Source: Monodelphis domestica (lineage: Eukaryota; Chordata; Mammalia; Didelphimorphia; Didelphidae). Taken from it: DNA of 64,000 bases. Shown in pieces: positions 1 to 10,620 of the stretch. A program made the position numbers and the translations under genes. The DNA is taken from contig NC_077230.1 in assembly GCF_027887165.1 (NCBI RefSeq), forward strand, positions 23,437,327 through 23,501,326. The letters are read 5' to 3'. The notes under the pieces are model-generated. The model was given only the letters and a program-made list of their open reading frames with translations, did not search any database and was not told the origin of the DNA. How positions within the stretch are numbered: the first letter of the stretch is position 1; the number at the start of each line of letters is the position of its first letter.

Positions 1-740
1 AGAGATAGAAGGTATCAGCCTTAGAGGGATAGGGAAAGGTTTCTTCTATAAAGTGGGATTTCAGCTAGGATTTGTAGGAAGGTGAGGCAGACAGGAGGTA
101 GAGAAGAGGAAGAGAGTTTGGGGCATATGAGATGGCCAGTGAAAATGTCCAGAATTGGGAGATGGATTATCTTGTGCAGCAAGGAACAACAAGGAGGCCA
201 GTGTCACTGGATCATAAAGTAATTGGGAGGGCAGTAAAGTGTGAGAAAACTGGAAAGGCAGGAAGGACCAGATTAAGAAGGAGTTTAGAAACTAAACAGA
301 GGATTTTTTTTTTTTAAGACTTGATTCTAGCAGTAACAGGGAGTCACTGGAGTTTATTGAATGGGGCTGATGGGTGATTTGCTTAAACCTGCATTTTAGA
401 AACATCAATTTGTCAGGTGAGAGAAGACAAGTGGAGCTGGGAGACTTGAGGCAGGGAGATAGATCAACAAGAACGCTATTGCAATATTAGAGGAGTAAGG
501 GCATGAGATCCTGCTACAAGGAGATGGGAGTGTTAGGGGAGAGAAGGGAGCATATTGGAGAGATGTTATTGAGGTAAAATTGATTATTTTTGGCAATTGA
601 TTGGAAATGGGTGGTGAGAAAGTGAGGAATTGAAAATCACACCAAGGTTGCTAGTCTAAGAACATGGTGATGACCTTGACCAGTAATAAAGAACAGGGAC
701 TTTCTGTAAGGAGGAATTGGTAAGGAGAGGTTCAGTAGGA
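1..740 (-). mobile_element. L2 LINE fragment (antisense)
   Basis: The plus strand reads as the complement of an L2 3' half: phrases such as 'gccagtgtcactggatc', 'gggagtcactggagtttatt' and 'gagacttgaggcagggaga' recur in the same order at 5.45-6.1 kb. Family assignment is from memory of the L2 consensus. No frame survives. Small frames inside it are not genes. Confidence 0.75.
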
Positions 741-786
741 ATTTAGTAGGTTGCTGCAGAACCCTATAGAAGAAACCATTTTATAT

Positions 787-984
787 CAGGGGTTCTTAAC
801 CTGGGTTTGGATTGATTTCAGGGGCTTTGTGAACCTGGAGAAGAAAAAGAAATACCATCTTTATTTTTACTGACTTCTAACTGAAATTTTGCGTTTCCTT
901 CAATTATTTAGATAGGTTTTGAGAAGGAGTCTATAAGTCTCACAAGTTACCAAAGAGGGCCATGACAAAAAAGATTAAGACCTT
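787..984 (+). mobile_element. Short hAT-like MITE, copy 1
   Basis: A roughly 200-bp AT-rich unit is bounded by imperfect inverted ends: CAGGGGTTCTTAACCTGG at the left, and 'aaaaaagattaagacc' at the right as its degraded complement. It has no coding capacity. The same family lies in opposite orientation at about 10.93-11.11 kb. The hAT-like call rests on terminal sequence recalled from mammalian repeats. Confidence 0.6.
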
Positions 985-1732
985 CTTCTAAGGTATGAAT
1001 ACAGGAGTCTAAAGGATGGTTGTTCTTTTGTGGGCACCGTTACCGCTGGTGAGTCTGGTTTGTTTTCTTTTCCTTGTAAATAAACTCTTTCCTTTTGCAA
1101 GCCTCCTACAGAGTGTTTGAAAGCAATAATATACTAAGCATTGTCATGTGATGAATTTTCCACATTGGGTGGGTGGGGACAATAAGTCAAGAAAATTAGT
1201 ATTGGCCCAAAGTATTCTTGGGCCCCTCAGCTCATGGGAGAACCTCTGAAGCAGGAGTTATGCTTCCATATTTTAGGGAATGATGTTTTTATTGGGGTGG
1301 GAACTCTTCCACCAAACTAATTGCCTATTTTCTTTATTTCTGGGAATTGTTGGGCCAAAAGCAGAAAATGAAACCCAAATCATTACCTGGTAGGCAATCT
1401 TCTGGAATATCCAGAAATAAACAGAATGACCTACTCCAGCAAGTGGTTCCCTTGGTTCTATAACCCCTCCCTCCCCCATCCCAGCTCTAACATGTAGGCC
1501 TGACACCCTCTTTCTAGAACTAATTCAGCCAAACACCTACCCTTCCCCCCACCTCCAAAGCCCAGCAGCATGCAATGGCCATCAAAGAATAGTTGTCATC
1601 GGGAAGACAGCTGACATTCCACAGAACAGGCAGCCACAGTGGCCTCTCAGTCCGGGAGGCATCAGGATAACAGAGACAAGACTATCAGGGAAGAGGCAGC
1701 TGCAGACCACCTGACTCTCCTTCCCATCTAAA
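985..1732. other. Unassigned non-coding stretch
   Basis: I see no convincing gene, RNA or recognised repeat here. Frames are short and carry no domain. Confidence 0.5.
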
Positions 1733-1800
1733 ATTATGTTGTAAGCTTGAAGAGGGTGGGGACTCCGTGCTTTGTACGGTGCTGAGCGCCGTGCCAGGCA
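1733..1800 (+). mobile_element. L2 3'-end remnant
   Basis: 'ttgtaagcttgaagagggtgggg' followed by 'gtgctgagcgccgtgccaggca' is the L2 3'-terminal 'stem' sequence in sense orientation. It is short and diverged. Confidence 0.5.
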
Positions 1801-2690
1801 AAAGCCAGACTGCGGAGGAGGATGAGAATGAAAAAACGACTGGTTCTTGGCTCCAGAAGCCCTTCACTCACACCCTCCTCCCCAGCTTTTACTGCCCCAA
1901 CGCCTCCGGGAGCTCCAGCCCCAGAGAGTCAAGTGCTTTCCCTTTGCGCCCTAAAGCCGGAACGTTCTCGGGGCCTTGGTCCCTAGCTACACTCTTCGTA
2001 ATCTTCTCCTTTAGCCTGGAGTCTAGACGCACTCAAAAGAGGGGGCAGGGTGAAATATCTTCTTTTCCGGGAGGTTGGGGGGAACCCTGAGTCCTGTCCT
2101 TGGCGCTGAGAGGCAGGAGGAGTGTTTAAGATCATCATAGCCTTTCAGAGCCACACTGGACCTCGGAGATCACTGGGGGTACTTCTTTCCTTCATTGTAT
2201 CTAAAGATGAAGGGACGTGCCCAACATCCCATCCAGAGCTCTGGAATAGGGCTCGGGCCGTAGTCCCATCGCACTCCGGGTGCTAAGTAGTCGTGCAGCA
2301 AAGATGTCTAATACAGGTCCGGAGAGCTAACGGGGGCCTGGTCTTTGTATACCTGTGTGTATCTGTAAGTAACTGCGTACAAGAAAGGGGTGTCTGATTA
2401 ATAACGTCCCTCCCCTCGCAGGATCCGGGAGCGTTCTCTAATCCAGCCTCATTTCCTTCTGCAACCAAGTCAGCACAGAAAACTGTCCGGAAGAGGTGGG
2501 GGCGAGAAAGAGGGTGATTTCTGCAACGCCCCACCCCCATCCAACATAAAGAAGTTGAGGGAGGTGGCGGGAAAGGAGGGGGGTGATAAGTGCTCGGACG
2601 TAGTGGAAGAGTTGCTGGGGGGAGGAGGAGGAAGGAATTTAATTTGATTCCGACCTCCCGCTCCCAGAAAAGCCGCCAGCTCTCTAATGA
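1801..2690. other. CpG-enriched, repeat-free lead-in
   Basis: CpG dinucleotides are clearly more frequent than in the repeat-rich remainder (for example 'gggctcgggccgtagtcccatcg' and 'gtccggagagctaacggggg'). No SINE, L1 or L2 is visible. No splice-bounded coding frame could be supported. It leads into the CpG island proper. Confidence 0.5.
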
Positions 2691-3780
2691 CTGACCCCCG
2701 TGCAAATCTTAAGAGGCTGCTGCAAGCTCGTGGCTCGCCATGGGGCTTCGGGGCAGTCAGGCGGAAACGAGGCCGCTTGGGCCCGGGCTGCCTCTCTTCC
2801 CTTAATCAACCCCCGCCCCCACTCTCCCCTCCCCTGCTCTCCCCCCCTTTCCCACTAAAAAGCCGCCCCACCGCGGGGAGCACGCAGCGCCCGGGGGCCG
2901 GGGCTGAGTCAGCGGGAGGGAGCAGTTGATGGAACCTGCAGCAATCCATTATTACAAAGGGGCTCGCTGGAGCTCCGCTGTGCTAGGCGCAGCGAGCCTT
3001 TATTGATCGAGTGGAGGGCGTAAGCAAGCACACAGAGACGCTCCATCCATTAGGGCTGCTGCTCTCCACCAATTAGAAAAAAAATCATTACTCAGCAGCC
3101 ATCAGCGGGCTGCGCGCCACCCCAGACTACAGGCGTTCAGTCTGTCTTCTCTCTGCCCCCTCCTTTCCCCCTTTCCCCTCCCCCTCCATTCCCCCTCTCA
3201 GCCCCTCCCTACTTGGCCCCCCTCCCCCCAGCCCTAATGAGGACTATTAGAACTGCTTCCCCGCACCCACAGCCCGGCAAGCACAAAAGCGAAAGATTCA
3301 TTTTGTAATTTGGGTAATTACAGCTGAGCGCGGGGACACGCGGGGACGAGGGCGGAATGCAAAGGGAGCGGGGTGGGAGGGGTAGGGACAGTCGCCCACA
3401 GAACCACCTCAGGCCCTATTAGCTGCTCTGGGCATCGCAAGACCCCCTCTCTCCCGCCCCCGAACAATTTTCTCTCGCCTCCCTACACAGTCTGGCTTCT
3501 GGCGGACCCCTTTCCTCACTTCTCCGTTTGCGTTCGGGGGGGTGGAGTAGGGGTCATTTTTCCAGGTGGAGTCTCCGGCCCCGGATCCCCATCCTTAAGC
3601 TTGAAGGGAAAGCATCCACTTGGAGCCCCTCTATTTCATCCTCACCCCACTTTAGAGTGGGGATTGGTCTGGGAAGCGCTCTGAACACCTGGACCTGGGA
3701 CAAGACACTGCAAGGCCGGCTTCGCGAGCGCTGCCCAGAACGATCGGGGACTTGATTTGCCACGTAAGTGAGCCAGAAGA
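2691..3780. promoter_or_regulatory. CpG island / candidate developmental regulatory block
   Basis: This repeat-free block has the highest CpG density in the window and many homeodomain core sites: TCCATTATTAC near 2946, CAATTAGAA near 3070, CCTAATGAGG near 3233, and TTGTAATTTGGGTAATTACA near 3303. An AP-1/MARE-type TGAGTCAGC sits at 2905-2913. A perfect 9-bp inverted repeat flanks a 20-nt loop at 2961-2998. A GTAAGTG donor-like site occurs at 3764. CpG island plus TAAT clusters is typical of promoters or enhancers of developmental transcription factor genes, but no gene can be named and no coding exon is visible. Confidence 0.6.
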
Positions 3781-3848
3781 ATTCCTCCGAGGGCTGGATG
3801 GCATAATAAATGCTGTGTGTAATGTTTTTACTCTGCTGCCCCTAGTTA

Positions 3849-3851
<3 letters not shown>

Positions 3852-3889
<38 letters not shown>
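3852..3889. repeat. (CA)19 microsatellite
   Basis: An uninterrupted CA dinucleotide run directly follows 'ctagttaatt'. Cysteine/valine and threonine/histidine repeat frames here are artefacts. Confidence 0.97.
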
Positions 3890-3890
<1 letters not shown>

Positions 3891-4597
3891 CGGAGTCTAG
3901 CTGTGCCACCGCACCTCCTCCTCTCTCTCCTTTTCTCTCTCTCCCTCTCCTCCCCCCTCCCCTTTTCTCGCACGGGGCTGTCGTTCCTATTTACAGGCAC
4001 AAGGCGAGCTCCCAGGAGAGAATTTTTTTTTTTTGAGAGAGAGCTTAAGGATGGATGCAACGTGTCATTAAACCTGAAAGGAGCAGTTACTTATCAGTAA
4101 TGGTGTTTTCCAGAGGCCTTTCTCCTCACCTATATAGGATCAGGTACAACTTGTGTGGTGCAGCAGCTCACTTTGCAAAGGGGGAGGACCAGAGGTCATG
4201 GAGGGAAGGGATGGGTTCTAGCAGGAGAACCTTTTTCATTCTCTGCTCCCAGAGTAGAGTAGACCACTCCTCCCTCCAGAAGACAGAAACCTTATGGGCT
4301 TAGGACATGGTGTGGAGCTTGAGTTTCTTCCAGGGCTCCAGAGATGCTTCTGGATTTGTCTTTGGAAAAGGCTGCCATTCTGTTCAGAAATGGGCTTATT
4401 ATGGTCTCCAGAAACCCAGAATACAGAAACAGCTTTTAAAGAGAGAGACCTTCAAAGCCAGGCCTATGGGCAGGAATGTTGAAGGTTCTGATTGTTTCAG
4501 GTTTCACTGGAGGAGATTGAGAACTCTGGAATTTGTGCTAACTGATGCTTAAAAAGATCTAAAACTAGCCAATAAACACCTTTATTCCATCCAATCA
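3890..4597. other. Pyrimidine-rich then unassigned stretch
   Basis: The first 80 bases are a CT-rich tract (about 3,905-3,970). The remainder has no recognised repeat, and its overlapping frames of 60-80 codons show no domain. Confidence 0.45.
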
Positions 4598-4689
4598 GCC
4601 AATCAATAAATATTTATTAAGCACCTACTCAAAAAGTGCTGGGATACAAAAAGAGGCCAAACAGTCCCTGACCTCAAGGATCTTACAGT
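4598..4689 (-). mobile_element. L2 3' end, left part of an interrupted copy
   Basis: 'atttattaagcacctact' through 'tgacctcaaggatcttaca' is the antisense L2 terminus. The same L2 continues at 5,427 ('caatctaatagggggaacaa') after an LTR insertion. Confidence 0.75.
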
Positions 4690-5426
4690 TGTGAATTTTA
4701 AAACTACTCCACCCTACTCAGACCATACTTCAGAAGATCTGATTTAGCTATTTCCTGATTAGTAACAATGGAGATACTTGGTCTAACAGAATCAAGTCTT
4801 GGGAACTCTACATTTCTCCACCCTACTTAGTTTAACAAGGTCAGGAATGTCTGCACCATATTCAAGGATTAAGTATCTGAGAAAATGGCCTTCAACAGGC
4901 AGGTGCAGAAACAGCGGACAGACCTCTGGGCTGTCCTAAGTCAAGCTAAGTTATCATTGGTACAGATGAGATGCAGGAAAGTGACATAAAACCATCTATA
5001 TAAGGCACGTGACTTCCTCTTTTCCCACTCTTTTCCCAGAGAGGTGTCTCTGGCTGGCAGTATGCTAAGCGTTCCGACATGTTGGCATGATAGCATCTAT
5101 TTGGGTTTTGGCAGTGAGTTTGCCCTTGAGCTAATTCAGGTTCAGGCATCTTGGCTGAGCCCTCTTGGAGTTCAGACTGATTCCTTCCTCTTACTCTCCA
5201 AACCTTACCTTCTAGAGCCTCTAATCTTCCTGCCTGGCACAAGCCAGGTGGGAGAAATCCTAAACCCTTTCCTTCTCCCTTCTTCTTAAAATTTTTTTTC
5301 ATATATTAATTAAATCACCATAAATTTCCAGTCTGATTTGGGTAAATTTTTTTTTGTTATTTGGGATATCCATGATGACCAATAATTAATATAGTTTAGG
5401 ATACAACGCTAAAATTATCCTTTACA
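4690..5426 (+). mobile_element. Solo LTR of an endogenous retrovirus
   Basis: The 737-bp insert splits an L2 cleanly. It starts TGTGAATTTT and ends CCTTTACA (TG...CA). It has a TATA box (CTATATAAGG, 4,996-5,005) and a downstream ATTAAA poly(A) signal at 5,309-5,314, in the order expected of U3-R-U5. Flanking CAGT/CAAT is a possible 4-bp target duplication with one mismatch. No internal retroviral genes adjoin, so it is a solo LTR. The class is undetermined. Confidence 0.65.
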
Positions 5427-6475
5427 CAATCTAATAGGGGGAACAACATACAAACAAATATATGCAATGTGAGCAATATACAGGATAATTAGGAAACAAT
5501 TAAACGAGGGCAGACACTGGAATTAAGAGGAGTTGGGGAAGGCTTCCTGTAGAAGTTGAAATTTAGTTGAGACATAAAAGGAAGCCAGGTAGGTCAATAT
5601 TTGGATTGGAGGAGGCATGGGGGGTGGGGCACTACAGAAGATGCCAGACCAAAGAGGCTGGTGTTACTGGGAGGTAAAAAAACTGAAAAGGTAGGAGGGG
5701 GAACCAAGTTATAAAAGGTTTTGAATGCTAGACAGAGCATTTTGTATTTGCTTCTGTAGGTGATAGGAAGCCACTGGAATTTATTGATCGGGTAGTAGGA
5801 ATTTGGGTGACAGAATTGGACTTGTACTTTAGGAAAATCACTTTAGTGGCCCAGTGGACAATGGATTAGTGGGGAGAGACTTGAGACAGGCAGACTCACA
5901 AGATGTGAGGTCATGAGGGCCTATAATAGAGTGGTGGCTATATCAGGAGAATGAGGACATTTTGGGGAGATGCTGGAAAGGTGAAATTGACAGGTCTTGG
6001 CAACAGCTTGGGTTTGGGGAGTGGAAAATAATGAGGCATTCAGGATGACTCAGGTTTCAAGTGATGGAGAAGAACATGTTGCTCTCTAGAGCAAAAGGGA
6101 AGGCAAGAATTAGGGAGGTTTGGGGGAAAGATAAAGAGTTCTGTTTTGGACATATTGATTTAAGATGTCTACTGGACATTCAGTTTGAGAAGTCTGAAAG
6201 GCAGTTGGAGATGCAGGATTAGAGGTCAGCAGAAAGTCAGGGGTAGGAAAGGTAGATTTGAGAATCATTGACATAGAGATGGTAATTAAATCCATCCATG
6301 GGACCTGATGAGATCAGTAAGTTAAGAAGCATAAAGTGAAAAGAGAAGAAGGTCCAGAATGAACCCTGAGGGACATGTATGATTAGAGGGGGGTGATCTG
6401 GAGAAGAATCTAGCAAAGGAAAAAGAGTAGTCCGTTATGTTGGAGGAGAACTAGCGATGCCATTTTGTTGTTCAT
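5427..6475 (-). mobile_element. L2 LINE fragment (antisense), right part
   Basis: This continues the L2 interrupted at 4,689. It contains 'cttcctgtagaagttgaaattt', 'ggaatttattgatcgggt', 'tctgttttggacatattga' and 'ccctgagggacatgtatg', all antisense L2 ORF2/3' landmarks in the expected order. It is heavily mutated and has no long frame. Confidence 0.78.
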
Positions 6476-6479
6476 GGAT

Positions 6480-6625
6480 TTTAGTGATGGAGGGACAGGA
6501 TCTTAGAGATAAACTAATTTGCTCTTCTAATTTTATACATAAAGGAACAAATGACTTGCCCAAGGTCAAACAGCTATCCAGTGGCACAGCTAGGATTTGA
6601 ACCCAAATCCTCTGACTCCAAATAT
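6480..6625 (-). mobile_element. MIR SINE (antisense)
   Basis: 'aatgacttgcccaaggtcaaacagct' and 'aggatttgaacccaaatcctctgactc' are the antisense MIR core and tRNA-like part. Confidence 0.7.
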
Positions 6626-7155
6626 TGTGTACTTTCTCTTTAATTCTTTTCTCTTAAGTGGTTGATGATCTTTCCTCTTTTATAAAGTAGTTTTTTAGAA
6701 TGATGGTTGGTTGGTTGTTGTCTTTCTTACTTGAAGGGAACCAAAATAATAATACTAGAGATGATATCTTTTGACTTCCGAATAAATTTAACTTAAACGA
6801 GGCAGAGCTGCATAAAGTTGTCAGCCTTACTCTTCCTTCCAGAGTTATCAAAGTCCAGTGACAAGACAAAAGACAGGATGGTTGTTGATGGCTTAGGAAG
6901 CAGGAGAAATCTTGAAATCTAATCAAGTTCTAATCATTCCATGGCACCTGCTTTTGCTGCCTTTATGGCCATTGGAACCACCAAAGGAATAAAGCAGTCC
7001 TGAAAAGGGTCGGGCAAGCCGTGACACCAGAGGCACTAGTCTTCTCTGAACATTCCATCTACCCCAAATGATAGTAGGGCAAAGGGATATACAGGATGAT
7101 TTACCTCTAACTATAAGAAGAAGAGTGGTAGAACACGGTACATGCAATGACAAGA
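6626..7155. other. Unassigned stretch
   Basis: No gene or confidently recognised repeat is visible. Confidence 0.4.
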
Positions 7156-7300
7156 TAATGACTTTGAGATCAAAAGATCTAGGTTTGAATTTGGGCTTTG
7201 CCATGTTTGCCCCCCCAACCAGTCTTCTCTTTTATAAAATAAAGGCATTGGATATCATTCTTTAGGCCCTTTGAACTCAAAGTTTAGGCTTCTATGAATG
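7156..7300 (+). mobile_element. MIR-like SINE relic
   Basis: 'actttgagatcaaaagatctaggtttgaa' followed by 'ttataaaataaaggcattggat' has the MIR order (tRNA-like head, then core) but is strongly diverged. Confidence 0.5.
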
Positions 7301-7304
7301 GTGT

Positions 7305-7800
7305 GTTCCGCAAGCAAACATTTATGAGGTGTCTATTATTTGCTTGGCAGCCAGCTGGTACAGTGAATAGAACACTGGGCTTGGAATCAGGAAGACTCAT
7401 CTTCATGAATTGAAATCTAGCCTTAGATACTTCCTAGTTGGGCAAGTCACTCAATCCTCTTGGCCTTAGGTCCTCATCTGTAAAAATGAGCTGGGGAAGA
7501 AAATGGCAAACCACCCCAGTATTTTTGCCAAGAAATCCCTAATATGGGGTCAGACATGACTAAAAGGGCTCAACAACAACAACCAAAACTATGATTGGCA
7601 CTGTGTTAGGCGCTGGGGATACAAAGACAAAAACCAAGCCAGCTCTTGCCCTTAGAGAGCTTACATTACATTGAGAGGAAACAACTAAATATGAGATAAA
7701 TAAATACAAAGCAATTACTGGAGGGAGGACACTAGCAACTGAAGGGGTTCAAGAGAGGCCTCATCTAGGGGGTGGTAGATGCCACAGCCAGTAAATGGCT
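7305..7800 (-). mobile_element. L2 3' end interrupted by a MAR1-type SINE
   Basis: 'aacatttatgaggtgtctattatttg' and, after the SINE, 'ggcactgtgttaggcgctggggatacaaag' join to the standard antisense L2 terminus. The insertion at about 7,345-7,584 is a MAR1-type SINE. Confidence 0.7.
7345..7584 (+). mobile_element. MAR1-type SINE, near full length
   Basis: It has a tRNA-like head ('cagctggtacagtgaatagaac'), a core ('gggcaagtcactcaatcct') and a LINE-derived tail ('atggcaaaccaccccagtat', 'ggggtcagacatgactaaaa') ending in a (CAA)n run. It is inserted into an L2. Confidence 0.8.
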
Positions 7801-8120
7801 ACCGTAAGCTGTAGGAAGTGTTGGGATTTGAAAAGAGCCACTTGAACCACAGTTTTGTTTGGAACCACTTGTTTGGCGAGATTTCTTCTTTTTGATTCTT
7901 ATGAACCAATTATTTTGTTGAAGGCAGTCAAGGTGTTGAGAAGCTTAGGTAACAGCAATTCTTTACTGAGGACTTACTAGAGAGTGTTAGAGAGTAGAGG
8001 AGATGACCAGGATGAAAAGGATATAGTTTCTGCTGTCAAGGAGTGAATGATTGAGGGTAGTCTAAGACAAGCACCCAGCCTAATGAGAGAGCTTCAAATA
8101 TACCTAGTGAAGAGCACACA
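7801..8120. other. Unassigned, with L2-like antisense traces
   Basis: 'gctgtcaaggagtgaatgattga' hints at a degraded antisense L2/CR1 end. The rest is unassigned. Confidence 0.35.
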
Positions 8121-8642
8121 CTTAATAGATTTGTTTAAACCTTTGCCTTCTTAGAATCTGTACTATGTATCGGTTCCAAGGCTGAAGAGCTGGTGGTAAG
8201 AGGTAGGCAATTGGGGATAGTGACTTGCCCAGGGTCCCACAGTTAGGAAATGTTTTAAAAATTGTTATTTATTACCAATTACATGTTATAACAACTTTCT
8301 ACACAAGTTTTCCTATATGACCATTATTATACGATCAAACTTATCTCTTCTGTTCCCTCTCCCAGTGCTGGCAGGCAATTTGATATGGGTTATATATATA
8401 TTATCATATAAAACATATTTCGATATTGTTCATTTTTGTAAGTGAAACCAAAATCCCCAAACATAAACCCAAATAAATAATTGAAAAACTGAATGCTTTC
8501 ATCTGCATTCTGACTCCAACAATTTTTTCTCTAGAGATGGAAAGCATCTAAGAAGTATTTGAGGTCAGATTTGAACCTGGGACCTCTGGTCTCCAGGCCT
8601 GGCTCTCTATCCACTGAGCCAACTTTATACCCCTTAACAGAT
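8121..8642 (-). mobile_element. Opossum tRNA-SINE interrupted by an L1 piece
   Basis: The SINE occupies about 8,131-8,252 and 8,551-8,632, split by an L1 3' fragment. Imperfect flanking repeats CTTAATAGAT (8,121-8,130) and CTTAACAGAT (8,633-8,642) match at 9 of 10 bases and look like its target duplication. This makes the SINE older than the L1. Confidence 0.75.
8253..8550 (-). mobile_element. L1 3'-end fragment (antisense), nested in a SINE
   Basis: 'ttattaccaattacatg', 'ggcaggcaatttgatatgggttata' and 'gaatgctttcatctgcattctgactcc' are landmarks of the L1 3' UTR shared with the 36.5-kb copy. It is truncated before ORF2. Confidence 0.75.
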
Positions 8643-9112
8643 ATTTATCAAAGTGAATTTGCTGAACTAAAGCATTATTAGAGAATAAAGAACAAGAGAA
8701 TTCAGTGGCGAAAGAGGTCACTTTCTTTCTGAGAAGAATTAAGAAAAGGGCCATGGAGGAGGCAGAATTAAGCTGGTTCTCCAGAGAGATGGGTAGAGTT
8801 TAAACACAATGGAATATTCAGAGGACATTGCAGGTAGAAGGAACAGCACGTTGATGGGAAAGCAGAGAATATACAATCGACTTTATAGGTCGAAGGGATA
8901 TCACTAGAAAAGGTATCGAGGTAGGAAAGTAAAAAATATGTAATAGTAATTGTTATTAATCCAGTTTAGTGAGATGATAGACTAAACAGAGGGCAATAGG
9001 GAGTAAGGCTGGTCAGATAAGTTGGGGTCATTTGGTGACAAGCTGACATATTTGGATTTTGATAGAAAACAGAGGCTGTAAAAAGTTTTTGAGTAAGTGA
9101 TCAGAGTTCGGT
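8643..9112 (-). mobile_element. Degraded L2-like antisense stretch
   Basis: 'aggtagaaggaacagcacgttgatggg' and 'aagctgacatatttggattttga' recall antisense L2/MER-type sequence. Assignment is weak. Confidence 0.35.
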
Positions 9113-9340
9113 ATTGGGCATCTCCAATTCAATGTGGCCAAAACAGAAGCCATTATCTTTCCCCTAAATCTATCCCTTCTAGTCAACTTTCCTGTTACTG
9201 TAGAGGGTGATGATGATTCATCTCCCCAGTCAACTAGCTTCAGAACCTCAGCGCCATCGTCAACTCCTCACTCAGATTCATCCACATATCTAATCTGTTG
9301 TGAAATCTTGTTTCTGCTTTTACAACATCCATTTGACTCA
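9113..9340 (+). mobile_element. L2 fragment (sense)
   Basis: 'aatgtggccaaaacagaagccattatctt' matches the L2 segment that encodes the region after the reverse transcriptase active site ('...SKTE.IIF'). 'gccatcgtcaactcctcactcagattc' follows in the usual order. The 82-codon frame is an L2 remnant. Confidence 0.65.
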
Positions 9341-9364
9341 CACAGCCACCACTTTAGCACGTCG

Positions 9365-10180
9365 AGGATGGAGAGAAGGTAGAAAGAGATAATTAAGGCC
9401 AGGTACAGAGGCTTGGGCAGAGCCATCAACCGAGGAGGGATGGGAGGAAGAAGAGGACTCTGTTTAGGATAGAGAAAAGAAGAGGTCAGAGAGGAAGGAA
9501 GAAAATCAGCAATGTGCTGGGTCATGGAAGCTAAAGGATAGGACAGTTTCATAAAGAAGGGGCATGGAGAGGATGAATGGTGTCAAATACTGCAGAGAGG
9601 GAAAGGCAGATTAAGACTGAGACAAGACCATTGGATTGAGTGATTAGGAAATCATTGATGAAACAAAAAAAAATGGTTTCAGTTCAACAGGTGTTGGTGA
9701 GAAAAGAAAACAAATGGAGGGAAGGATTCAGGACTGGGCAGCAAGGACGTAGTTGCATTGATTTTAGGCTATTCCTTCAAGGAGTATGGTAGGGAATGGA
9801 AGGACAAAGAGTCACATATTGAGGGGTAATGGAGGTTTTTTTTCTAGGGATAGGGGAGACCTGAGTGTGTTGAAGACACTAGGAGACAGAGGAGATAGAG
9901 CCAGAAGAGAGAGAGAAATTGAAGATTCAAGAGAGCGATGGGATATTTTTTCAAAGGAGGTAGTAAAGAAGTTAGAAGTGATGAAATGGTTGGACAGTGG
10001 TGGAAAAAAAAATTGTATGGATAAATTAGTCCTAACAAGAGAGGGAGACATCATTCTCTCAAGGACAGATTGGGGAGGGTGAATATACAGAAAGATTTTA
10101 ATGTGTAGAAGACAGAAGCTGAGGGAGTTCACATCAGACATTATCATTGTTCTCGGGGAAGAAGGAAATAAGTTCCCTCA
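9365..10180 (-). mobile_element. L2 ORF2-region fragment (antisense)
   Basis: 'ggtgtcaaatactgcagagaggg', 'gaccattggattgagtgattagg' and 'gataggggagacctgagtgtgttg' are antisense L2 landmarks. It resumes after a SINE at about 10,416. Confidence 0.65.
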
Positions 10181-10196
10181 GGAAATGAAGGGGCAG

Positions 10197-10399
10197 GGGG
10201 CAGCTGGGTAGCTCAATGGATTGAGAGCCAGGCCCAGAGCTGGGAGGTCCTGGGTTCAAATGTGGTCTCAAACATGTTTTAGCGGTGTGACCCTGGGCAA
10301 GTCACTTGCCCCCCCCTTGATTAGCCCTTACTACTCTTCTGCCTTAGAACAAATACATGGTATTGATTCTAAGACGGAAGGTAAGGGTTAAAAATAAAA
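10197..10399 (+). mobile_element. Opossum tRNA-SINE, full length, with target duplication
   Basis: Head GGGGGCAGCTGGGTAGCTCA, B-box-like 'ggttcaaatg', then 'ccctgggcaagtcacttgcc' and a 3' 'ctaagacggaaggtaagggtta' tail. A 16-bp exact direct repeat flanks it (10,181-10,196 and 10,400-10,415), so this copy is comparatively young and sits in an L2. Confidence 0.93.
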
Positions 10400-10415
10400 G
10401 GAAATGAAGGGGCAG

Positions 10416-10620
10416 TGATAGGATTGGGGTTTTAAACAGAGAGCAAAGAGTTTGGAGGTGTTATGGGGAATTTGATAAGGAGTTAACAAGATAAGAGTAA
10501 TAATATTACCAGGTAAGGACCCAGTTGAATTTAGAAAACATTTGTAGTGGACTCTTTCAGAATTTTGTGACTTTCTGAAGCAGCTTTAGGAAGCCAGGAA
10601 GGAGGAGTAAAGGATTATCT
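10416..10620 (-). mobile_element. L2 continuation beyond the SINE
   Basis: 'taggattggggttttaaacag' to 'gaagccaggaaggaggagtaaa' extends the L2 interrupted at 10,196. It is diverged. Confidence 0.45.

Noticed and set aside
2687-2929. 80-codon frame in the CpG island as a first coding exon
   Set aside because: Pro/Arg/Gly composition is what GC-rich DNA gives by chance; no donor site consistent with it was identified.
3652-4060. Poly-Cys/Val and His/Thr frames
   Set aside because: Produced by the (CA)n run.
10197-10280. tRNA gene at the SINE head
   Set aside because: A/B-box-like words occur but the cloverleaf is not formed and the sequence continues as a SINE present in many copies.
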